48,760 bases of DNA. It comes from CAVLDP01 sp963661945. GTDB taxonomy: Bacteria > Bacillota > Clostridia > Lachnospirales > Lachnospiraceae. The stretch's first letter is position 1, and every line of letters starts with the position of its first letter. The notes under the pieces are model-generated. The model was not told the DNA's origin, searched no databases, and saw nothing but the letters and a program-made list of their open reading frames with translations. The DNA lies in contig CAVLDP010000018.1 in the NCBI GenBank assembly GCA_963661945.1, positions 1 through 48,760 of the forward strand. The letters run 5' to 3'. The position numbers and the translations under genes were made by a program. Below, in pieces: positions 23,818-33,166 of the stretch.

Positions 23818-26800
23818 ATGCAGGAATTTGATTACTCAATTGTTAGGGATCCAGAGATTTTTGAGCAGAACAGACTTGCTCCACATTCCGATCATGATTA
23901 TTTCATGGATGAATCAGATGCAGAGAGCGGAGAATCTGCCTTTCGCTATAATTTGAATGGCTTGTGGAAGTTTTCTTATGCGAAGAATTATCAGTCTTCC
24001 ATCCCTGGCTTTTATCAGAAGGATTTTGATTGCCATGACTGGGATGACATTCGTGTGCCAGCACATATTCAGATGGAGGGATATGATCGCCCTCAGTATG
24101 CCAATACCCAGTATCCTTGGGAAGGACATGAGAATATTCGCCCAGGCCAGATCCCAACCAGATTTAATCCAACAGCCTCCTATGTTCGATATTTTACCTT
24201 GCCGGAGAATATGATTAATCGTCCGGTCTATATTTCCTTTCAGGGCGTGGAGTCGGGTATGGCTCTATGGCTCAATGGCAGATATGTGGGCTATTCAGAG
24301 GATAGCTTCACCCCTTCTGAATTCGATCTGACCCCATTTATCGAAGAGGGTGAGAATAAGCTTTCGGTTCAGGTCTTCAAGTGGACTGCAGGATCCTGGT
24401 GTGAGGATCAGGATTTCTTCCGCTTTTCGGGAATCTTCCGCGATGTGTATCTCTATACGATTCCGGATGTGCATATTCGCGATCTTCGCATTCAGACCTT
24501 GCTCGACGATAAGTATGAGAATGCAGACCTTGTGATTGATATGGATTGCATTGGAAATGGTCGATATAAGATGGAACTCCTCGATGAGGATGGAGAGATT
24601 ATCTTTGGAAGTGGTGAACTAGAGGGAGAGAACCATATCAAGCTTCCGGTAGATGGACCAGAATTATGGAGCGCAGAAGAGCCAAATCTCTATGAACTCT
24701 CTATTGAGGTCTATGACGAGAATGACGTACTTCAGGAGATTATTCTTGAGGATGTTGGCTTCCGACGTTTTGAACTCATTGATAATATTATGCATATTAA
24801 TGGTAAGCGCATCGTCTTCAAGGGCACAAACCGCCATGAGTTCTGCTCTGAGTCTGGTAGAGTGCTCTCCGATGAGGCGATTCTGCAGGATATTATTACT
24901 ATGAAGCAGAATAATATCAACGCGGTTCGAACCAGTCATTATCCCAATAAGACCATTTTCTATCGCCTGTGCGATATTTATGGTCTCTATGTCATTGACG
25001 AGACCAATCTGGAGACGCACGGAACTTGGGATCCAATCCTGAAGGGCATGGAAGAGATTGAATTTGCTGTACCGGGGGATCGTCCAGAGTATCAGGAACT
25101 GATTCTAGACCGCGCGAGAAGCATGTTTGAGCGTGATAAGAATCATCCTTGTGTATTGATTTGGTCTTGTGGAAATGAATCCTTTGGCGGCAAGGACATC
25201 TATGAGATGAGTGAGTATTTCCGAAGCGTGGATTCTACTCGTCTGGTTCATTATGAGGGCATTCATAATGACCGCAGGTACAATGAGACATCGGATATGG
25301 AATCCTCTATGTATGAACCGGTAGATGCAATTCGGGAATACTTATCAGAGCACAGAGAGAGACCATATATCAACTGTGAATACACACATTCCATGGGTAA
25401 CTCCAATGGCGCCATGAGCAAGTATACAGAGTACGCCTATGAAGAGCCTCTCTTCCAGGGCGGATTTATCTGGGATTATATCGATCAGTCAATGACACTT
25501 CGCGATCGATATGGTGTAGAATTCCAGGGCTATGGTGGAGACTTTGGCGACCGTCCATGTGACTATAGCTTCAGTGGTAATGGAATCTGTTACGGCAAGG
25601 ATAGAGATCCATCTGCCAAGATGCAGGAAGTGAAGTATAACTATCAGAATATTATGGTCAGCTTTACGAAGGATCAATTTACGGTTTGGAATCGTAATCT
25701 CTTCCTGAATACTGATGAATATTACTGCGAATTCCTCCTTGAGAAGGAAGGAGAAGTGGTTGAGAGCTTAGTGGATACGATTACAGTAGAGCCACTCACG
25801 AAGGCTTCCTTCCCAATTCCGCTTGAGATACCTGAAGATGGAGAATATGTGCTTACCGTATCCTTCCGTCTACCTGAGGATACCCTATGGGCAGATGCGG
25901 GTCATGAGGTGGCATATGGACAGAAGGTCTACGGCAGTATGATAGAACGCACTCACTCTACGAAGGCAGTGACCCTGAACGACACCTGGAATAATGTGGG
26001 CGTGATTGGTGATGGCTTCGAGGTAATCTTCTCTAAGATTGTCGGAGGACTTGTATCCTACAAGTATGGCGGCAAGGAATTATTTACGAGAATTCCAAAG
26101 CCTAATTTCTGGCGCGCCATGACAGAGAATGATATTGCAAACCTTCTACCTTTCCGAGCTGGACAGTGGAAGAGTGCATCTATGTATCTCACACATAAAT
26201 ATGAGGACGGCAGGAAGCAATCTTTCTGTGAAGTGGAGGAGATGAGCGATCATGTCGAGGTGAAATACATTTACCATCTACCAACTAGTCCTGCTATGGA
26301 TTGCCAGGTGACCTATGCGGTATATGGCGATGGTGAGGTTGTTGTGAAGCAGCATCTGGATCCATCATATAAGGTGGGAGAACTTCCGGAGTTTTCTATG
26401 ACATTTGCCATGGATGCAGATTATGATAATCTGACCTGGTATGGACTGGGTGAGAGCGAGACATATGCTGACCGTAATCATGCCAAGATGGGACTCTTCT
26501 CCAACAAGGTGGCTGATAATATGGCCAAGTATCTGGTGCCACAAGAATGTGGTAACCATGAAGGGGTTAGATATGCTACAATAACAGATGCTCGTGGCAG
26601 GGGAATTCTATTCCGTGGCGAGAATTTGGGATTTTCAGCTCTTCCGTATACGGTTCATGAGCTTGATAATGCAACACACCCAAATGAATTGCCTCCTGTA
26701 CTGAATACCTACATTCGTGTGGGTCATCAGATGGGAATTGCCGGAGACGACACCTGGGGAGCCAAGACACATCCAGAGTTTATGCTGAACAATCATAAAG

Positions 26801-26835
26801 CGATGGATTTGACCTTTAGCTTCAAGGGAATCTAG
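23818..26835 (+). CDS. lacZ: Beta-galactosidase, glycoside hydrolase family 2
   Basis: A 1005-residue GH2 enzyme of the LacZ long form. It hydrolyses terminal beta-D-galactosides such as lactose. Domains run in order: jelly-roll sugar-binding domain, immunoglobulin-like domain, TIM barrel, second Ig-like domain and C-terminal Bgal small-chain domain. The acid/base glutamate is E454 in SCGNES, and the nucleophile is E521 in NCEYTHSMGNSNG. No signal peptide is present, so it acts in the cytoplasm after import. The gene has GAGAGG upstream of the ATG. Confidence 0.96.
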   Translation: MQEFDYSIVRDPEIFEQNRLAPHSDHDYFMDESDAESGESAFRYNLNGLWKFSYAKNYQSSIPGFYQKDFDCHDWDDIRVPAHIQMEGYDRPQYANTQYPWEGHENIRPGQIPTRFNPTASYVRYFTLPENMINRPVYISFQGVESGMALWLNGRYVGYSEDSFTPSEFDLTPFIEEGENKLSVQVFKWTAGSWCEDQDFFRFSGIFRDVYLYTIPDVHIRDLRIQTLLDDKYENADLVIDMDCIGNGRYKMELLDEDGEIIFGSGELEGENHIKLPVDGPELWSAEEPNLYELSIEVYDENDVLQEIILEDVGFRRFELIDNIMHINGKRIVFKGTNRHEFCSESGRVLSDEAILQDIITMKQNNINAVRTSHYPNKTIFYRLCDIYGLYVIDETNLETHGTWDPILKGMEEIEFAVPGDRPEYQELILDRARSMFERDKNHPCVLIWSCGNESFGGKDIYEMSEYFRSVDSTRLVHYEGIHNDRRYNETSDMESSMYEPVDAIREYLSEHRERPYINCEYTHSMGNSNGAMSKYTEYAYEEPLFQGGFIWDYIDQSMTLRDRYGVEFQGYGGDFGDRPCDYSFSGNGICYGKDRDPSAKMQEVKYNYQNIMVSFTKDQFTVWNRNLFLNTDEYYCEFLLEKEGEVVESLVDTITVEPLTKASFPIPLEIPEDGEYVLTVSFRLPEDTLWADAGHEVAYGQKVYGSMIERTHSTKAVTLNDTWNNVGVIGDGFEVIFSKIVGGLVSYKYGGKELFTRIPKPNFWRAMTENDIANLLPFRAGQWKSASMYLTHKYEDGRKQSFCEVEEMSDHVEVKYIYHLPTSPAMDCQVTYAVYGDGEVVVKQHLDPSYKVGELPEFSMTFAMDADYDNLTWYGLGESETYADRNHAKMGLFSNKVADNMAKYLVPQECGNHEGVRYATITDARGRGILFRGENLGFSALPYTVHELDNATHPNELPPVLNTYIRVGHQMGIAGDDTWGAKTHPEFMLNNHKAMDLTFSFKGI

Positions 26836-26856
26836 AGTATTGGAGCAGAATAAGTT

Positions 26857-27360
26857 ATGTATCATGATGTTTATATAGAGCAGTTTGTTAAGCGACCAAG
26901 GCGAAGTGTGGATCGGATTCTTTATATCTTATCATTTGCGCTTACCGTTCTTATGGGTGCACTGGCCGCGCTGATTTCGATAGGCTATTTCACTCTGCCA
27001 TTTCTGGCCTTCCTGGCAGTGACTTATTATCTGTATATGGTGCAGTATATGGAGTTTGATTATACGCTTACGAACAGTCTGCTTGAGATTGAGATGATTA
27101 CGGGCAAGAAGCGACGCAAGCCGATTCTTGCAGTTGATATCAAGGATATCGTGGTTGTGGCCAGGTCGAAGAGTGATCCAGTGAAGCGCTATATTGGCCA
27201 GCACATGAAGACTTATGATTGCACAAGTCATGAAGATGTGCCATATTATTGTATGATTATCCGCGTGGATGGTGCAGAGCGGAAGATTCTCTTTGAACCG
27301 AGTGAAGAGATGCTCATGGAGCTTAAGCGGACTAACCCATCCAAGATATATGTGGATTAG
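26857..27360 (+). CDS. Small membrane protein of unknown function
   Basis: A 167-residue protein with two adjacent transmembrane helices (about residues 24-45 and 46-66), then a cytoplasmic domain with a beta-rich pattern (YMEFDYTLTNSLLEIEMI, KPILAVDIKDIVVV, YYCMIIRVDGAERKILFEP). The layout resembles small bacterial PH-like membrane proteins, and I recall similar unnamed proteins (DUF6106-like) in Lachnospiraceae, but cannot confirm it. It sits between the beta-galactosidase and galactokinase genes with gaps of 21 and 13 bases, so it is in the operon. Confidence 0.7.
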   Translation: MYHDVYIEQFVKRPRRSVDRILYILSFALTVLMGALAALISIGYFTLPFLAFLAVTYYLYMVQYMEFDYTLTNSLLEIEMITGKKRRKPILAVDIKDIVVVARSKSDPVKRYIGQHMKTYDCTSHEDVPYYCMIIRVDGAERKILFEPSEEMLMELKRTNPSKIYVD

Positions 27361-27373
27361 ATAGGAGTTTTCT

Positions 27374-28546
27374 ATGAATGAGAAGAATTTGAAGGACATA
27401 TTTGCTGAGAAGTTCGGCGATAATACCGGTGTGAAGAGCTTTTTCTCGCCAGGTCGTGTGAATCTGATTGGAGAGCATACAGATTATAATGGCGGCCATG
27501 TATTCCCATGTGCGCTTACGATTGGAACCTATGGCGTTGCCAGAAAGAGAGAGGACAAGCTTTGTCATTTCTATTCTGCTAATCTTGAGAGCTTTGGCGT
27601 GGTAGAGACCAGCCTGGAGGATCTGGCTAATCACAAGGAATATGGCTGGGCAAATTATCCATTTGGCGTGGTTTGGGCTTTTGCAGAGAAGGGTATGAAG
27701 CTTGATACGGGCTTTGATATGGCAATCTACGGCAATATTCCAAATGGTTCAGGCCTTAGTTCTTCTGCTTCCCTGGAAGTGCTCACGGGAACTATTCTTC
27801 GTGATCTCTATGGATTCGATGTGTCTATGGTTGATATTGCACTTCTTGGTCAGTATTCCGAGAATAATTTCAATGGCTGTAACTGTGGTATCATGGATCA
27901 GTTTGCGGTAGCAATGGGCAAGAAGGATTGTGCAATCTTCCTGGATACAGCGGATTTGTCCTATGAATATGCTACGATTAAGCTTCCAAGTGCCAAGATT
28001 GTGATTACGAATTCCAAGGTAAAGCATAGTCTTGTGGATTCTGCTTACAATGATCGTAGAAATGAATCAGCAGCTGCACTATCTGCACTGCAGAAGGTGC
28101 TTGATATCAACTCTCTTGGTGAGATTGATGAGGCGACCTTCGATCAGAATTGTCATGTGATTGAAGATGAAGTGGCTCGCAAGCGTGGTAAGCATGCTGT
28201 CTATGAGAATCAACGTACGATCAAGGCTGTAGAGGCTCTGAAGCAGGATGATGTGAAGACCTTTGGACAGCTTATGAATGCCTCACACATTTCCCTTCGC
28301 GATGATTATGAGGTATCCTGTCCAGAAGTTGATGTCTTAGTAGAAGAGGCTTGGAAGATTCCAGGCGTGATCGGTTCACGTATTACAGGCGGCGGTTTTG
28401 GTGGCTGTACAGTTAGCATTGTAGAAAATGATTCTGTTGATGCCTTCCAGGAGACCATTCTGAAGGTCTACAAGGAAAAGACCGGCATTGATGCTGAGAT
28501 CTACATCGTAGATATCGGTGATGGCGCAGGCCAGATTGAACTGTAA
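27374..28546 (+). CDS. galK: Galactokinase
   Basis: A 390-residue GHMP kinase that phosphorylates galactose with ATP, the first step of the Leloir pathway. Family motifs are the galactokinase signature GRVNLIGEHTDYNGG, the ATP loop PNGSGLSSSAS, CGIMDQFAVAMG and GGGFGGCTVS. TAGGAG lies eight bases before the ATG. It ends the galactoside operon; galT and galE are not in the window. Confidence 0.97.
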   Translation: MNEKNLKDIFAEKFGDNTGVKSFFSPGRVNLIGEHTDYNGGHVFPCALTIGTYGVARKREDKLCHFYSANLESFGVVETSLEDLANHKEYGWANYPFGVVWAFAEKGMKLDTGFDMAIYGNIPNGSGLSSSASLEVLTGTILRDLYGFDVSMVDIALLGQYSENNFNGCNCGIMDQFAVAMGKKDCAIFLDTADLSYEYATIKLPSAKIVITNSKVKHSLVDSAYNDRRNESAAALSALQKVLDINSLGEIDEATFDQNCHVIEDEVARKRGKHAVYENQRTIKAVEALKQDDVKTFGQLMNASHISLRDDYEVSCPEVDVLVEEAWKIPGVIGSRITGGGFGGCTVSIVENDSVDAFQETILKVYKEKTGIDAEIYIVDIGDGAGQIEL

Positions 28547-28565
28547 TCGTAATAATAAGAATAGT

Positions 28566-29459
28566 TTAAGAATTGTATAATTTCTTCGATAGAAGAAGTC
28601 CTATTTGACACCGGAGGGCGTCCTGGAAATTTCTCAGGTCCAATCCGGTGTCTTTTTGGAATTTATCGAGTCGATAAACCAGTGTATTTCGATGTAGATA
28701 GAGGTGACGGGCTGTCTCTGCGATATTTAGATCATGATCAAAGAATGATTTGATAATATTCATAGTCTCGGTATCTAATTCGCGGAAATCAAGCTCTGGC
28801 AGATTGTCTTCGAGAAAGGACTGACAGGCCTCGTCTGGGATTGTAGAGACGAGCTTGCCCAGACCAAGCTCATGATAGGCATAGATGGACTCAGCGGAGT
28901 AGAAGGCTTGTCCAATCTGGCTTGCAAGGTAGGCGTTCTTGTAGATGCCAGGCAAGTCATGATAGTCAGTAACTGCTGTGTCATAGGAGACAGTGGTTGA
29001 TAGATAGGCTTCGGTCATCATGGCATCGACAATCTCAGATGCAGTGAGCCGCATAGCGCTACTTGTTATCTCATCGTCAGAAGAGGTGATGACGACAATG
29101 GTGCTGGTGTTCATTGGCACAATCTCAGAAGAAATAGGATCAAAGATATTGCTCAATATGGAAGTCGCCATGTCATTAAATTCCTGTCTGCAATCAATCT
29201 GGTAGAGACTAATTGAGGAAGCTGGGAAGAGATGATAGCGGGATAGCCCATCATCTAAGGCAGCGCTGCTCAAGTTTCCCTGGAGCAGGCTTCTAAGGAA
29301 GTCGGATCTCGTTACAGTGGAGGATAGCTTCTCTGTTACCTTCTGTAGGGATGCAAGGAGTTCGTCCTCAGATAGTTCCGTCTCGTCTATGCTAAAATGA
29401 ATGCCGGTCTCCTCGGAGATGAGCTTCAGTTGTTCTTCGATATCATTTCTATATGCCAT
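28566..29459 (-). CDS. PucR/CdaR-type transcription regulator
   Basis: A 297-residue protein. The C-terminal about 60 residues are the PucR-type helix-turn-helix: NIAETARHLYLHRNTLVYRL, then KFQKDTGLDLRNFQDAL. The middle resembles the GGDEF-like domain that precedes this HTH in CdaR-type regulators; the N-terminal 60 residues are helical. It is convergent with galK, with about 20 bases between stops. Its ligand is unknown. The location between the galactoside genes and the shared sugar ATPase suggests a role in carbohydrate control. Confidence 0.82.
   Translation of the reverse strand: MAYRNDIEEQLKLISEETGIHFSIDETELSEDELLASLQKVTEKLSSTVTRSDFLRSLLQGNLSSAALDDGLSRYHLFPASSISLYQIDCRQEFNDMATSILSNIFDPISSEIVPMNTSTIVVITSSDDEITSSAMRLTASEIVDAMMTEAYLSTTVSYDTAVTDYHDLPGIYKNAYLASQIGQAFYSAESIYAYHELGLGKLVSTIPDEACQSFLEDNLPELDFRELDTETMNIIKSFFDHDLNIAETARHLYLHRNTLVYRLDKFQKDTGLDLRNFQDALRCQIGLLLSKKLYNS
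28607..28657 (+). terminator. Putative galK operon terminator inside the convergent gene
   Basis: GACACCGGA pairs perfectly with TCCGGTGTC around a 28-nt loop that holds a second stem (CCTG/CAGG). TTTTT follows on the plus strand. It lies within the C-terminal coding region of the convergent PucR-type gene, 60 bases past the galK stop. No other terminator is visible between the two genes. Confidence 0.5.
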
Positions 29460-29522
29460 ATTTATAACCTCTCAAAACTATAGAGATATTTTAGTTAATC
29501 TAATTAAAAAGAGCAAATAAAA

Positions 29523-29559
29523 AAGACAGATTCTAACACTGCAGGCTAGAATCTGTCTT
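29523..29559 (-). terminator. Terminator after the sugar ATPase gene
   Basis: AAGACAGATTCTA pairs with TAGAATCTGTCTT over an 11-nt loop; the minus strand continues into UUUUUU. It ends the ATPase transcript 17 bases after its stop. Confidence 0.88.
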
Positions 29560-29575
29560 GATTTGTTTGTCGGAA

Positions 29576-30691
29576 CTAGTTTGTGATTGTGAGCTCTGTT
29601 TCCTTGTCGAAGAAATGAGCCTTCTGCATATCAAAGCCGAAGGTTACAGTGTCGCCCTGCTTTGCATTTGTACGAGGGTCAACACGAGCTGTAATCTGAG
29701 AACCAGCATAATCTACATAGAGGTAAACTTCAGCACCAAGTAACTCGTATACACGAATCTTAGCATCGAAGGTTGCATCCTTTGCAGCCTCGATGAACAT
29801 CTGTGAATCATAGATGTCTTCTGGACGAATACCAAGAACAACGGTCTTGCCTTCGTAACCAGCATCGATCAGTGCAGTAGCCTTAGGAACTGGGATTAAG
29901 AGGTCATTGTCACCATTGATGGTCGCATATACCTTGTCACCCTTCTTATTGATAACTGCATCGATGAAGTTCATCTGTGGTGAACCGATGAATCCAGCAA
30001 CGAACTGGTTGCATGGAGCATTGTATAACTGCTGAGGTGTATCGATCTGCTGTACGACACCGTCCTTCATAACAACGATTCTGGTACCAAGTGTCATAGC
30101 CTCGGTCTGATCATGTGTTACGTAAATGATGGTAGCACCTAATCTGTCATGAAGCTTAGAAATCTCGATTCTCATCTGAACACGAAGCTTAGCATCCAGG
30201 TTAGAAAGAGGCTCATCCATCAGGAATACCTTTGGCTCACGAACGATAGCACGTCCCATGGCAACACGCTGTCTCTGACCACCTGAAAGAGCCTTTGGCT
30301 TACGATCAAGTAACTGCTCTAAGTCAAGGATCTTAGCTGCATCACGAACCTTGCGGTCAATCTCAGCCTTGTCCATCTTACGAAGCTTGAGGCCGAATGC
30401 CATGTTATCATATACAGTCATGTGTGGATACAGAGCGTAGTTCTGGAATACCATTGCGATATCACGGTCCTTAGGCTCTTCGTTGTTCATTCTCTTGCCG
30501 TCGATTAAAAGGTCACCAGAAGTGATATCCTCAAGACCTGCAATCATACGAAGAGTGGTTGACTTACCACATCCTGAAGGTCCTACGAAAATGATGAACT
30601 CCTGATCCTCGATATCGAGGTTGAAATCCTTAACTGCTTCGAAGCCGTTAGGATATACCTTACAAATATTCTTAAGTGAAATGCTTGACAT
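29576..30691 (-). CDS. ugpC: Sugar ABC transporter ATPase (MsmX/UgpC type)
   Basis: A 371-residue ABC ATPase of the MalK/MsmX/UgpC family. Walker A is GPSGCGKST (37-45), the signature is LSGGQRQRVAMGRA, and Walker B is KVFLMDEPLSNLDA, with the switch histidine in YVTHDQTEAM. A TOBE/OB regulatory domain follows (about 240-371; VVLGIRPEDI). In Firmicutes one such ATPase often powers several carbohydrate importers that lack their own, as with the permeases at 21989-23711. It has its own terminator and stands 17 bases after the HPr-like gene stop, so the two are probably co-transcribed. The symbol is by family, msmX being equally apt. Confidence 0.92.
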   Translation of the reverse strand: MSSISLKNICKVYPNGFEAVKDFNLDIEDQEFIIFVGPSGCGKSTTLRMIAGLEDITSGDLLIDGKRMNNEEPKDRDIAMVFQNYALYPHMTVYDNMAFGLKLRKMDKAEIDRKVRDAAKILDLEQLLDRKPKALSGGQRQRVAMGRAIVREPKVFLMDEPLSNLDAKLRVQMRIEISKLHDRLGATIIYVTHDQTEAMTLGTRIVVMKDGVVQQIDTPQQLYNAPCNQFVAGFIGSPQMNFIDAVINKKGDKVYATINGDNDLLIPVPKATALIDAGYEGKTVVLGIRPEDIYDSQMFIEAAKDATFDAKIRVYELLGAEVYLYVDYAGSQITARVDPRTNAKQGDTVTFGFDMQKAHFFDKETELTITN

Positions 30692-30708
30692 AAAAAATAA
30701 CCCCTTCC

Positions 30709-30942
30709 TTATTCAACAATAAAATCTTTGATGGCATCTAGGATTGCCTGTGTGTCCTTGTCATTCTGAATAGTGAGCTCCAGATCCTGGGACAGGTCTA
30801 GGCTGAAGATGCCCATGATTGACTTGGCATCAATGACATATCTTCCTGCAACAAGGTCAAAATCGTTATCGAACTTCGTTATTGTGTTAACAAAGCTCTT
30901 CACCTTGTCAATAGAGTTGATGTTGATCTTTACTTTTGTCAT
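30709..30942 (-). CDS. HPr-like protein lacking the phosphorylatable histidine
   Basis: A 77-residue protein of the HPr fold. The region around the regulatory serine is well conserved: DAKSIMGIFSLDL, with S41 equivalent to Ser46 of HPr. The N-terminal active-site loop (usually G-I-H-A-R-P-A) is replaced by NSIDKVKS, with serine at the position of His15. It cannot carry PTS phosphate at that histidine. Crh of Bacillus, which has glutamine there, is a comparable regulatory case. The start at 30942 has AAAGGAG eight bases upstream and a good promoter. It precedes the sugar ATPase gene, which hints at carbohydrate regulation. Confidence 0.78.
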   Translation of the reverse strand: MTKVKININSIDKVKSFVNTITKFDNDFDLVAGRYVIDAKSIMGIFSLDLSQDLELTIQNDKDTQAILDAIKDFIVE

Positions 30943-30975
30943 AGGTAAAACTCCTTTCCCCCGAATTCTGTACCT

Positions 30976-31005
30976 ATTATATGAAATGAGAAATATGGCA
31001 GACAA
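30976..31005 (-). promoter_or_regulatory. Promoter of the HPr-like / ATPase genes
   Basis: On the minus strand, TTGTCT is followed after 18 bases by TATAAT, about 35 bases before the HPr-like start. Confidence 0.65.
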
Positions 31006-31052
31006 GGGCAGTTTGACGAAAATGAGAAAAGCCCTTCGTTATTTTGACAGAA

Positions 31053-31061
31053 GTGATATAA
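31053..31061 (+). promoter_or_regulatory. Extended -10 promoter for gdpP-rplI-dnaB
   Basis: TGATATAAT fits an extended -10 element 54 bases before the gdpP start. The TTGACA at 31043 is too close to act as its -35. Confidence 0.5.
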
Positions 31062-31114
31062 TATACTGGCAGAAAAATATACTGCTATTTCGGGAGTATA
31101 ATGAGGGATATTAT

Positions 31115-33166
31115 ATGGATCTATTAGAGTATCAGGGGAAGCTAAAGGCCTATCTTAGGGCTCCGTTTTACATGACGATTGTCTTTATTGTTGGCAATGT
31201 GCTCATGTATTTTGTAAATGTTAAGCTTGGCCTTGCGTGTACAGGGATTATTCTTGTATATGGGGCGGTTGTTTCTGTTTTCTATCAGAAGAACAAGCAG
31301 AAGCTGGGAGATGAGCTTGTCTATATCGCTACTCATTTTGGGACAGTTCAGAAGGAATTTATCGACAGCTTTAGTTTGCCATATGCTGTATTGGATGCGA
31401 ATGGCAGAATCCTCTATATGAATGAGAGCTTCTCGATGCTTACCGGTAAGGAGAGGGATTATTCTAAGTCCATTTCTACCATTTTCCATGAAGTGACCAG
31501 AGAGGTGATTGACCATGCCAGGACGGACTCTTTCCAGCTCCTTCTGAATTATGAAGATAAGAAATATCGAGCAGAGCTTCAGAAGATGCATTTTGAGGAA
31601 TCTTCCAGTGAACTTGATCTGATTCGACTTGATGCAGCGACGACACTTACGACAGTGATGCTCTTTGATGAGACGGAACTACATGATCTTCGTGAGAATT
31701 TTGAGGATCAGAAGATGGTTCCAGCTTATGTCTACATTGATAATTATGAAGACACGGTTGAGAATATAGAGGACGTGAGTCGGTCTCTTCTGGTTGCCGT
31801 GATTGATCGTGAGATTAGCAAATACTTCCAGTCGCGTGATGGTATTGTCCGCAAGATTGAGAAGGACAAGTATTTCGTAGTCTTCCCATTCAAGGCCTTA
31901 TCTCATATGGAAGAAGATAAGTTCAAGATCCTGGAGGATATTAAGACCATCAAGGTTGGAAATGAATCCGAGGTCACACTTTCAATCGGTGTTGGTGTGG
32001 AAGGTGAGACTTATACAGAGAATGCAGAGCACGCCAGAGCTGCAATCAATATTGCTCTTGGTAGAGGTGGTTCGCAGGCTGTTGTGAAGGCAATGCAGGA
32101 TGTATCTTACTATGGCATTCGCGGTAAGGAAGTGGAGAAGAATACCAGGGTGAAGGCCAGAGTGAAGGCTCAGGCACTGCGCGAGATGATTGCAACGCGA
32201 GACAATGTGATTGTTATGGGGCATTCTCTCTCTGATGAGGATGCATTTGGCGCAGCAATTGGTGTCTATTGTGCAGCGAGAGAGCTTGGCAAGAAGACAC
32301 AGATTGTCCTAAATAATGTGACGACTTCTCTTCGACCACTGGTGGAATACTTCAATGTGGACAATGGATATCCGGAAGACCTTATTATCACTAGTGAGCA
32401 GGCAATTGCGGCAGTTACCAGCAGAACCCTAGTTATGGTAGTGGATACGAATAAGAGATCTTATACGGAATGCCCAGAGCTGCTTGATATCTGCAAGAGC
32501 GTAGTGGTGGTTGACCATCATAGACAGGGCAAGGATATGATTTCGAACCCACTTCTTAGTTATATCGAGCCTTATGCTTCTTCTACCTGTGAGATGATTG
32601 CAGAGATTCTTCAGTATTTCTCAGAAGATGTGAAGCTTCTTCCGATGGAAGCGGATTGCATTTATGCAGGAATTCTGATTGATACGAATAATTTCAAGAC
32701 TAAGACAGGTGTTCGTACTTTTGAAGCAGCAGCATATCTTAGAAGATCTGGCGCAGAGGTAATTCGGGTGCGCAAGCTGCTTCGAGAGGATATGGCGACT
32801 TATAAGGCCAGAGCGGAAGTTGTCCGCAAGGCTGAGGTATATAGAAATGCATTTGCAATCTCTGTCTGTGAGGCTGGTTCCTTGGAGAGCCCTACGGTTG
32901 TAGGCGCGCAGGCGGCAAATGAACTTCTGAATATTGTTGGAATTAAGGCATCCTTTGTGCTTACGGAATATCAGAACAAGATCTTTGTCAGCTCCCGCTC
33001 AATAGATGAGATTGATGTGCAGCTTATCATGGAGCGCTTGGGCGGAGGCGGACATTTGAATGTGGCTGGAGCTCAGATTGAGAACAGTTCCATTTCGCAG
33101 GTGAGACAGAGAATTCAGGATATTGTTGACATGATGATTGATGAAGGAGAGATTGAATTAGAATGA
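31115..33166 (+). CDS. gdpP: c-di-AMP phosphodiesterase GdpP
   Basis: A 683-residue membrane enzyme that hydrolyses the second messenger c-di-AMP. In order: two transmembrane helices (about residues 14-60), a PAS-like domain (FIDSFSLPYAVLDANGRILYMNESF), a degenerate GGDEF domain and a DHH-DHHA1 phosphodiesterase unit. Catalytic motifs are GHSLSDEDAFGAA, VVDTN, V-V-D467-H468-H469, IDTNNFKTKTG and GGGGHLNVAGAQ. ATG 31115 has GAGGG at good spacing and follows the promoter; the open frame extends upstream to 30773 but overlaps the divergent HPr-like gene. The stop overlaps the rplI start (ATGA). Confidence 0.93.
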   Translation: MDLLEYQGKLKAYLRAPFYMTIVFIVGNVLMYFVNVKLGLACTGIILVYGAVVSVFYQKNKQKLGDELVYIATHFGTVQKEFIDSFSLPYAVLDANGRILYMNESFSMLTGKERDYSKSISTIFHEVTREVIDHARTDSFQLLLNYEDKKYRAELQKMHFEESSSELDLIRLDAATTLTTVMLFDETELHDLRENFEDQKMVPAYVYIDNYEDTVENIEDVSRSLLVAVIDREISKYFQSRDGIVRKIEKDKYFVVFPFKALSHMEEDKFKILEDIKTIKVGNESEVTLSIGVGVEGETYTENAEHARAAINIALGRGGSQAVVKAMQDVSYYGIRGKEVEKNTRVKARVKAQALREMIATRDNVIVMGHSLSDEDAFGAAIGVYCAARELGKKTQIVLNNVTTSLRPLVEYFNVDNGYPEDLIITSEQAIAAVTSRTLVMVVDTNKRSYTECPELLDICKSVVVVDHHRQGKDMISNPLLSYIEPYASSTCEMIAEILQYFSEDVKLLPMEADCIYAGILIDTNNFKTKTGVRTFEAAAYLRRSGAEVIRVRKLLREDMATYKARAEVVRKAEVYRNAFAISVCEAGSLESPTVVGAQAANELLNIVGIKASFVLTEYQNKIFVSSRSIDEIDVQLIMERLGGGGHLNVAGAQIENSSISQVRQRIQDIVDMMIDEGEIELE

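Noticed and set aside
23818..26835. Minus-strand and alternate-frame ORFs across lacZ
   Set aside because: They lie within a continuous 1005-residue GH2 frame with both catalytic glutamates and show no independent features.
31043..31061. TTGACA plus TATAAT as a normal gdpP promoter
   Set aside because: The spacing is only seven bases; the -10 is better explained as an extended TGn element.
30773..31114. N-terminal extension of gdpP to residue 1 of the long open frame
   Set aside because: It would overlap the whole divergent HPr-like gene and pass through both promoters; the GdpP family begins near 31115, which has a ribosome site.
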